Assembly: GCF_017562075.2 (NCBI RefSeq)
Contig: NW_024427628.1
Span: forward strand, 1-64,000
DNA from: Anopheles merus
Lineage: Eukaryota > Arthropoda > Insecta > Diptera > Culicidae
Direction of reading: 5' to 3'
Length of the DNA: 64,000 bases
Shown here: positions 56,531-64,000 of the stretch, one piece after another
How the letters are laid out: every line of letters starts with the position of its first letter
Position numbering within the stretch: position 1 is the stretch's first letter
The notes under the pieces: model-generated
Database searches by the model: none
What the model saw: the letters and a program-made list of their open reading frames with translations, nothing else
What the model was told of the DNA's origin: nothing
Position numbers and translations under genes: made by a program

Positions 56531-57949
56531 CACCAATGTGAATGTTTCCTCTAACTGATGATGATTTATGCGTAATCGTTGACCTTGTTTGTTTTTACTT
56601 TGACATTGGATACATTAACAAAGTATTTTCTGAAGACAATATTGTTATTCAAAGACCAAAGACTATCGTTAATAATTTTCACAACAAAGATTCAATTATG
56701 AACTTACAAAACTATTGTTTTATTCAGCTTCGTACCCAAACATAGAAAACACATTCTACTTCATTTTGTTTGACATACCGATTGTTTGTGACCAAAGTCT
56801 ATATACTGGCGATCCTCGACATACACGGTTTGTCGGCGTTCTGGCACCAATCGAACAAGACGAACAAACACGACTTTGTGCGATAGACGCTCCATCATTG
56901 CCCATCCAACCCAAGTGACATTTTCTCGAAATAGTTTTCCCATATCTGCTCGATTAGTACTCGATACGCCTGAAATTGTGAATTTGTGTGTGATCAAGTG
57001 TGTTGAAAGCGCTAAGATTTTGTGTGTTCATAAATTAGACGTTCCTCTATCGATAGACGATGCCGTCGAGGTCATTTTTGATTCACAGCTATGGTTTTTT
57101 GATGGAAAAAAAACGTTATTTTATAAAAAATGTATATTATCCGTGTTCCGTAAATGTTCCGTGCAAATCTAGAAGAAAGTAACGAAAAAGCCGCATCACA
57201 GTTGATTTTAAAGGACTTTTTCTGAATTCCTTTAAACTGGTGCAGTTTTAAGGAAGTTAAAGGCTACAGTTTAAGGGAATTGCTCGAATTCCCGAATTTT
57301 CGTGCTCGAAAATGTCAATTGCCCAATCCGCCTTGAACTGATTGTGTGTTGTGTACACCTTGGAACATGTATATGTCGTGTATTGCGCGGTTGTGTGCTT
57401 TGATTGGTAGAGGGTAGGAGACGCGAACGAAAGTCCATAAAATTTATCCGATCGGTTAATATGCTCGAATCCACCGATGGAATTTGTTTTCCACCGCTGA
57501 ATAATTTTTTCCACCGGTGGATAATTTTTTCCACTGGTGGATAACTCTTTCTGATTCGAGTAGCCATTGATTTTGCCTATCTGTCAATCACACTTTTGTT
57601 TACATTTAGAGGTGTTGTTTTTTTCGGAATGAATAAAATAGTAAATTTGACTTATTTACGGACCATCTAGTAAAGAATCCACACCAGAAATTGCCTTAGA
57701 CAGTACTGACTGTTGGCCTGTTCAATCAATCTGGGAAAAGTGTAAAACGGGTGGTTGCCTGAACAAGTCTAGATGAAACAAAATCGTATGAACTGGAGGA
57801 TGAGGTTTGAAACCTTTCTAAACTAGCCGCCTTCGCTGACCCTTGTTCTGTGCCATGTTCCATGTGTGCTCATCAACTTCAGCCACCGCGAACGTTGGAT
57901 CCGTGAACGTCCGTATTTTACGCTCTCGTGCAAAAATATATAGAAACAA
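56531..57949. other. Upstream region of NFRKB, no gene recognised
   Basis: Plus-strand frames at 56542-57172 overlap on both strands and match nothing I know. A 22-bp repeat AATTTTTTCCACCGGTGGAT is present about three times at 57482-57545. The promoter of NFRKB presumably lies here. Confidence 0.45.
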
Positions 57950-58090
57950 CTCAGTATAATTATTCCGTGCAATAAGGAGTGTCCGAAACTGCTCACGATC
58001 TCTCACCCTCGCCAGTACATTATCCTGGCCTTAATGGCTGAAGCCTCCAAGTCATCTGGCCACTGAAATTTAAACCTACTACGCCCCCTC
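57950..58090 (-). pseudogene. RTE LINE C-terminal fragment
   Basis: The minus strand reads WPDDLEASAIKARIMYWRGR and VRDREQFRTLL, matching the C-terminal end of the RTE copy at 36960-37070 (LEASAIKAEI, RERERFRTFL type). Only this piece is left. Confidence 0.65.
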
Positions 58091-58234
58091 CGCAATGGCG
58101 CGTTAACCGGTACGCGGACTGAGCGGACATAAAGTCCAGCATAAAGGTGTCCCCCGAAATACAACTATATTTGGAAAAAATGTCCCAAAGAAAGGCGTAA
58201 GTCGAAGAAGTCGTATGTCGAATATCTATGAATA

Positions 58235-58905
58235 TAACCCAAATAGCCTGCTCGTACTCCATAGCTGATTTGGGGCTGCTTAACGAAAAATCGTTCCGAT
58301 GTCGTACTTTGTGGCTGATTAAAAGATAGACGGTACTTTGCGGAACTATGGAGCTTTTTAACAGGCACATGGTACTCTTTGGAACTTTGCGGCTGATTAG
58401 CACTATGTGTAGGGTTGATGGTGGAACTTGAAGGCTTGTTAAGAAAGCGTACCGAACTTGGTGGAACTTCATAGCTTTTTAATGCATGACATCGGTTCAA
58501 GGTGGCTCTTGTCAAAGTGTCAAAGACGGACGCCGGCAATAATCTCATTGCTGCTGCACAAGTTAGATTCGTTAATTGAAGAATGAATATTGAGTGAAGT
58601 GATTGTGAAATATCAGTAAATTGTGTAAAATTTTGTGTAATTCATCAATACAAAGGATTTAAAAATATACATATGTGTTTAAAGGAAACAAATCTTGTTG
58701 TTTATTTCATCTATGACGCTTGCTTGAAAATAAAACACAAAGAAAAATAATCCCTGGCATCGTGGCATAAGGAAGCTGCTTAGGCGCTGTTTGAAAGACC
58801 CACATAGAACTTTGATGCTGTTTATCTACTGCAAAAGGCGAATTAGACCAGCGATCTTTAGCGTGCCAAAATGAGCTGCTTAAGCAATTCTGGCTATTTG
58901 GGAAA
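58235..58905. repeat. 670-bp repeat, copy 1
   Basis: It starts CCCAAATAGCCTGCTCG and ends CTGGCTATTTGGG, giving short inverted ends. It matches 59425-60090 throughout. The first 330 bp consist of about seven degenerate units near 40 bp (GGTACTTTGCGGAACTATGG-like). The rest is unique. No long coding frame other than repeat-derived. Confidence 0.88.
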
Positions 58906-58998
58906 GTTTATAACCGAAGTTGAAGAGTTGGAATTTATGATATGATGTATTTTATTTAAAATAATGTTAGATAATGTAATAATTTTATTTTAAAACCC

Positions 58999-59207
58999 TT
59001 ACTTCTTCTTTTGGCTCAACAACCGTTGCCGGTCAAGGCCTGCCTGTACCACACTACTACTTGTGGGTTTGGCTTTCAGTGACTTATTGATCCCCCCATA
59101 GCAGGATAGTCAGTCCTACGTATGGCGGCACGGTCCATTTGGGGCTTGAACCCATGACGGGCATGTTGTTAAGTCGTACGAGTTGACGACTGTACTACGA
59201 GACCGGC
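58999..59207 (-). mobile_element. tRNA-derived SINE, copy 6
   Basis: The minus strand gives GCCGGTCTCGTAGTACAGTC with box A slightly changed (TAGTACAGTCG), box B GGTTCAAGCCC and a GAA tail. TAAAACCC flanks at 58991-58998 and 59208-59215. Confidence 0.92.
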
Positions 59208-59401
59208 TAAAACCCGTACACAATGTAGATATTCAAGATAGGGTAGTTGTGGAATCTTTTGAAATGTGTGTATTACGGTTCAAAAAAAACATCAATTTCT
59301 TGTCAATGAAAACTTTTAACTGTCAAAATCAAAATCGTCGTAGCTCCGAATCGTCGTAACTCGGGGGGGGGGGGGGGGGGTCGTAACTCGGAGGACGCAT
59401 G

Positions 59402-60437
59402 TACAGGCGGTCCCCGAGATACACCCCAAATAGCCAGCTTGTACTTTATAGCTGATTTAGGGCTGTTTAACGAAAAATCGTTCCGATGTCGTACTTTGTG
59501 GCTGATTAAGAGATAGACGGTACTTTGCGGAACTATGGAGCTTTTTATCAGGCACATGGTACTCTTTGGAACTTTGCGGCTGATTAGCACTATGTGTAGG
59601 GTTCATGATGGAACTTCAAGGCTTGTTAAGAAAGGGTACTGAACTTGGTGGAACTTCATAGCTTTTTAATGCATGACATCGGTTCAAGGTGGCTCTTGTC
59701 AAAGTGTCAAAGACGGACGCCGGCAATAATCTCATTGCTGCTGCACAAGTTAGATTCGTTAATTGAAGAATGAATATTGAGTGAAGTGATTGTGAAATAT
59801 CAGTAAATTGTGTAAAATTTTGTGTAATTCATTAATACAAAAGATTTAAAAATATACATATGTGTTTAAACGAAACAAATCTTGTTGTTTATTTAATCAA
59901 TGACGCTTGCTTGAAAATAAAACACAAAGAAAAATAATCCCTGGCATCGTGGCATAAGGAAGCTGCTTAGGCGCTGTTTGAAAGACCCACATAGAACTTT
60001 GATGCTGTTTATCTACTGCAAAAGGCTAATTAGAGCAGCGATCTTTAGCGTGCCAAAATGAGCTGCTTAAGCAATTATGGCTATTTGGGACGGTACCTCT
60101 TATACGCGGATTCGGAGATACTCGGTTTTCTAAATTTGACAGTTCTTTGAGCAAAATGTACTGATTTGACACATCAATTGTAAATTGCCAAATAATTTCC
60201 GTTTTGATCGAATGTTAAGAACAATTTCAAATTGTTTAAAACTGTTATATTCAGTCAGAACCATATCAAATAATTCATAAAGTGACTAAAACCGCCTCCT
60301 ACTTGCAAAATTACACGAAAATTAGTGATATTTTAGCTGGAAATTACGAGATTCGACTTACGCGGAAATTCAAGTTACGCGGTAATTTGCGGCCGTTTTC
60401 GGTTCCCATTAACCGTGTATCTCGGGGACCGCCTGTT
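59402..60437. mobile_element. MITE hosting a second MITE
   Basis: CAGGCGGTCCCCGAGATACA on the left is mirrored by TGTATCTCGGGGACCGCCTG on the right (60417-60436). The interior is interrupted by the 670-bp repeat copy at 59425-60090. The remaining right part (TTATACGCGGATTCGGAGAT) also occurs at 49560. No transposase. Confidence 0.82.
59425..60090. repeat. 670-bp repeat, copy 2
   Basis: Nearly identical to 58235-58905, with the same CCCAAATAGCC...GGCTATTTGGG ends. It lies inside the left end of the MITE at 59402. Confidence 0.88.
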
Positions 60438-61193
60438 TATGGTGTGTAAAGTAGTCTCATCGCGGGACTCCGGGAACGATAGAAACTCCATGGAAGAAAG
60501 GACTCAAAGACTACAGGGGGCCGATATATGAGGGATTCCGATCAATACCCCCACTCCCCCAAGACAAAAAATTAAAGTGCTGTAAATTACATACGTCTAA
60601 AAAAACACGTGTTTTCTTATCTGACTGTTCAAATAGACATACAACGACGACGTCGCGCGCGACAATAGGTAGCTTAATTTTGCAAACAGAGCTACCCAAG
60701 CTCCCGACCACGCTGGTTTTCGCTGGTCTTTTCGGGGATAATTCGTTAACGAATTATCCCCGAAAAGACCAACGAAATACAGATCATTTTCGGGGATAGT
60801 GAACACACGTGAAAGATGAACCCATGCGAAAAAGAGCTAAAAATAGAAATGAACATTCGGATTCACTCCCTCCACTCATGTTCCAATTCATGCTCATGCT
60901 TCATCCTTGATGCTACCAACCACATCGCTAGTTCTATTTGGAATCACTTTGCCAGTTGCGCCACCATATTATTATTCATTATCGTGCTATTTACTGGTTT
61001 GGTTGTATGAAGGGGTACTGATACTAAATAAATGAAAAGAAATAAATAAAACAATAAAAATAACAGATTGACTATTAAACACGCATTTCTAACAATGAGT
61101 AAATGGGTTTGAAGTTATTGGAGGAGGATGTTTTAAAAATTAAATAAAACTTTAAATTGTAATATCTTAGACATATGACCACGATGCGGCCAC
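60438..61193. other. No gene; strong palindrome inside
   Basis: Apart from the palindrome at 60724-60771 and an A-rich stretch near 61030-61060 I see nothing. Confidence 0.5.
60724..60771. other. Perfect 48-bp palindrome
   Basis: The arm TGGTCTTTTCGGGG plus ATAATTCGTT is followed with no spacer by its exact reverse complement, centred on GTTAAC. With one mismatch the arms extend about five bases further. A third partial copy (TTTTCGGGGATAG) follows at 60788. Confidence 0.92.
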
Positions 61194-61416
61194 TGTGCTT
61201 CGTGTGTCAAACTTGATCATGACCGCTGTCATGATCATCGTGCGCGCGGCAATGAACAATAAACGTCATTCGTTTACGGATCGTCGTACCGGCAACATCT
61301 TCAGTCTTCATCTGTGTCGGTTTATTTCTTCTGCCTTTATTCTTCTGCCTTCGGATTGTGCTCAGTTTGAGTTCATCGGTTGATTGAATTAATTCAAATT
61401 AATTCTAATCATTACA
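61194..61416 (+). repeat. Candidate 5' LTR of Gypsy C
   Basis: TGTGCTTCG start and TTACA end give TG...CA termini. It contains CAATAAACG near 61257. The matching 3' LTR is outside the window, so the boundaries are guesses. Confidence 0.4.
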
Positions 61417-61543
61417 TCTCAGAAGTGGGATACGTCCTATCGACTACACCTGTTTTGCTGTTTGCACCCTCACGATAAAAAGTGTAGCGAAAAGTGTGTG
61501 CGTGTGTATGTGTGTGCGAGGTGACGCCACGATCCGCCATCAC

Positions 61544-63132
61544 GATGCCTACAAAAGATGAGATGTTGTGTGCTCTTGAAAGCAAGGGCATAGAAGTCCC
61601 CGTTACGGCTTCTATTCCACAAATTCGGAATATGTTTTCCGAAAACGTTCTACAACTAACATCAGCAGAAGCAGTCGCAACAACCTCACGAGGTGAGATA
61701 TGCCCCCATCGAGCACCGCCATAGCCACCACCACCACCACCGCCGTAGCTACCGTCGCTGCAAATTGCGCATTTTGAAAGGCGACAACGATACCGATTAT
61801 GCCACCATTTTGAGTGCTTCCGTAGCTTGTGCTCCCATCGCGCTTAACAATGAGAATTCTTCTTCGCTTCCTGCTAACGCCGACAACGAAAATGAACTCA
61901 ACGAAATGCAACGACGCTTGGAACTTTTAGAGCTTCGCCAAAGGGTCCAAACCCTTGAATATCAATCGGGAAAATTTTCGTCAAGCGATTTGAAGCTAGA
62001 TGGAATTATTGAGCCTTTTACTGGAGACGATGCATCAAAGTGCATCATTGAATGGCTTGACGAGCTAGACCATCACTTTTCTCTGTGCCGCGTCCAAGAT
62101 TCTGATAAATTCTTCTACGTGTACCGTTTACTGAAAGGATCTGCTGCTATGGTCGCTAAAGCCTCTCGTGCTTCAACACTGCAACAATTAAAAGATGAGC
62201 TGGTTGCAAACTTTTATGTGACACCTACGACCGAAGGCGTCTACCGACAGCTGCGTAACCGTCGTCTCTCGCCCCATGAGACAGCCCTGCGTTACGTATT
62301 AGATATGCAGCGAATCGCCAGTCGCGCATCCGTTCCTGAGCCCGAATTGATTAACATCATCTTCGAAGGGCTTGGCAGTCCGTCCCACACCGCTGGAATG
62401 CGTTTTCTGGTCGAAAAAGTGGAGGATTTGAAGCCACTTTTGAACAAGTTCGAGGCGATTCGACCACGATATGTTGCTAAATCATCCGAGACGCCCTTTT
62501 CCAGTGATCGCAAACGGGTTACAACTAATCGGGGAACAACATCAACAACTGTCCGTTGTTTCAATTGCTCCCAGTTTGGTCATCATCAGAGTGCTTGTAC
62601 ACGCCAACGCCGCCCACCAGGAGCTTGTTTCCGTTGCTTCCAGCTGGGACACAACTATAAAAGCTGTCCGAATGCTGAAACCAGCGCTGCTGCTTATCCG
62701 GATGCAGCCAATCGCGTTGATATCGATAATGCAGAAACGCTGCCATTAAATGAATTGCACGAGGTGAGTGCTTCTTTTCTTAAGTCAGGGAAAGTAATCA
62801 TGACAGTCAAAGAATATTCCTTATTTGATACAGGTAGCCCAGTAAGCTTTATTAATGAGAAGATCGTACCTTTATGCCTGTTATCCGATCCAGTTCCTTC
62901 CAACTACAAAGGTTTAGGAAATTCGCATCTGTATACTCGTGGCCAAATACACTGCCGAATTCAATTCAGGGAGACGATTCTCCATCACATGTTTGTTATA
63001 CTGCCACATACATCTATGGCATGGCCAATAATCATAGGGAAAGATCTACTTCCAGCACTCAATGTTCATCTTATGTATTTCAAAGATCACATCCCGTTTA
63101 ACGAACTTGCATTATCCCTACAAAAGCTATAG
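61544..63132 (+). pseudogene. Gypsy C gag with protease
   Basis: An ATG at 61544 starts MPTKDEMLCALESKGIEVPV, a short SAP-like N-terminus. Its frame stops at 61722. The downstream frame (from about 61693) reads a coiled coil (EMQRRLELLELRQRVQTLEY), a capsid region (CIIEWLDELDHHFSLCRVQD, VEDLKPLLNKFEAIRPRY), two CCHC knuckles (CFNCSQFGHHQSAC, CFRCFQLGHNYKSC) and a protease with YSLFDTGSPVSFINEKIV. It stops at 63130. The frame change sits in a CCA repeat at 61720-61750 and may be a slippage indel or assembly error. Gag and protease share one frame. Confidence 0.85.
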
Positions 63133-64000
63133 AGGAACAAAAAAGGAACGTTAGCAAATCTGGTATATTAGATAATGCCTTTAGTGAAATCTGTGCTATT
63201 GATACATTTGAATCTGAATTTAAACTTGATACTGGCCCTTCTCTATCCCTCGAAGAGACTTCAACCATTTTGTCTATTTTTGAAAATTCTTATATAAATG
63301 ATACTTCTAAAAATAATGAACTATCAAATCACTGTATGAAAATTAATCTAACTAATCAAACTCCTATTTTCACAAAACCTCGGAGATTATCATACGGGGA
63401 ACGTAATCAAGTGAAGGAAATCGTTTCAAACTTACTTAAAGAAAAGGTTATAAGACCTAGCAATTCTCCTTATGCTTCGGCTCTGGTACTCGTGCGGAAG
63501 AAGAATGGAGAGGTTCGAATGTGCGTGGACTATCGACCGTTAAACAAAATTACTGTGAGGGATAATTACCCATTACCGTTGATTGAAACATGTTTAGAGC
63601 ATCTTAGCAACAAAAAGTTTTTCAGTTTACTAGATCTCAAAAGCGGCTTCCACCAGATACGGATGGAAGAATCTTCCATTCCCTACACTTCTTTCGTCAC
63701 CCCTGATGGTCAGTACGAGTACACCAAAATGCCCTTCGGTCTTAAGAATGCCCCCTCTGAATTCCAGAGATTTATTAACTCCATTCTTCGTGAATTTATC
63801 GATGATGAAAAAGTGGTCGTCTACTTGGACGACATCATAATAGCCTCCTTGGACTTCCAGTCTCACTTAAAAACCCTTCAGGCAGTTCTAGAGAGAATCA
63901 AACAATGTGGCCTTGAGCTTCGCGTTGACAAGTGTAAATTTGCGCATCAAGAACTTGACTATCTAGGATACAAAGCAAATGCTTTCGGTATTCGACCTAG
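63102..64000 (+). CDS. Gypsy C pol, reverse transcriptase (partial at right edge)
   Basis: This frame is open from 63102 to the window end, -1 relative to gag-protease and overlapping it by about 30 bases, so expression by -1 frameshifting is likely. Blocks in order are EIVSNLLKEKVIRPSNSPYA, LVLVRKKNGEVRMCVDYRPL, FFSLLDLKSGFHQIRM, YTKMPFGLKNAPSEFQRF and the catalytic VVVYLDDIIIAS, then CGLELRVDKCKFAHQELDYL. All RT motifs are intact. RNase H and integrase would lie beyond the window. Confidence 0.92.

Larger units (their letters stand above)
61194..64000 (+). mobile_element. Gypsy/Ty3 LTR retrotransposon C, cut by the window edge
   Basis: A likely 5' LTR (61194-61416) is followed by AGAAGTGGGATACG, a possible primer site, a gag with two zinc knuckles, a protease and a reverse transcriptase that runs out of the window. 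It is the least damaged mobile element here. Only gag near 61725 shows a frame change. Confidence 0.85.

Noticed and set aside
56542..57172. Overlapping 66-98 codon frames as a divergent gene upstream of NFRKB
   Set aside because: Frames overlap on both strands, lack plausible splice continuation and match nothing I recognise.
58165..58548. 127-codon minus-strand frame with a repeating P/S/Q peptide
   Set aside because: Derived from the 40-bp periodic half of a repeat that is present twice; frame is not kept intact in the second copy.

Overview
The window is eukaryotic nuclear DNA, most likely from a dipteran insect and plausibly a mosquito. It is AT-rich, has GT-AG introns, and carries insect-type Gypsy, BEL/Pao, R1, RTE, Tc1 and hAT elements together with tRNA-derived SINEs. 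Species was inferred from this repeat mix and was not tested. I see no prokaryotic features, rRNA genes, CRISPR arrays or functional tRNA genes.

The only host gene I can support is a minus-strand orthologue of NFRKB, a subunit of the INO80 chromatin-remodelling complex. Its large first coding exon is at 51106-56374. Four more exons follow at 50683-51004, 50316-50511, 20807-21271 and 20535-20630. All junctions are in phase and give a 2,115-residue protein. The intron between exons 3 and 4 is about 29 kb long and is filled with nested transposable elements, so the gene spans about 36 kb of the window.

Layout: 1-2430 holds a broken BEL/Pao element with an inverted gag piece. 2653-12789 is a minus-strand Gypsy element (called B). 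A second, complete-length Gypsy (A, 3456-8551) is inserted in B's integrase with a 5-bp target duplication. 12887-17158 holds a pair of direct repeats, the second split by a hAT-type MITE built from short palindromic repeats. 17200-20150 holds an R1 fragment, a MITE and a SINE. 20535-56374 is NFRKB.

Inside the big intron, in order: an LTR-type gag remnant; a compound repeat with CA tracts; a CR1/Jockey-like LINE with a SINE in it; a TA-flanked MITE; an L1-like LINE split by a non-autonomous hAT, an RTE copy and SINE-type repeats; an inverted second copy of the compound repeat; a terminal-motif DNA element; and an RNase H-bearing LINE split by a Tc1-like transposon that itself carries a TTAA-flanked MITE.

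Upstream of NFRKB lie further nested MITEs (58200-60440). A third Gypsy element (C, from about 61194) runs off the right edge with gag and an apparently intact reverse transcriptase in an overlapping -1 frame. Nearly all the mobile-element genes are interrupted by stops and frameshifts. Element C is the best preserved.
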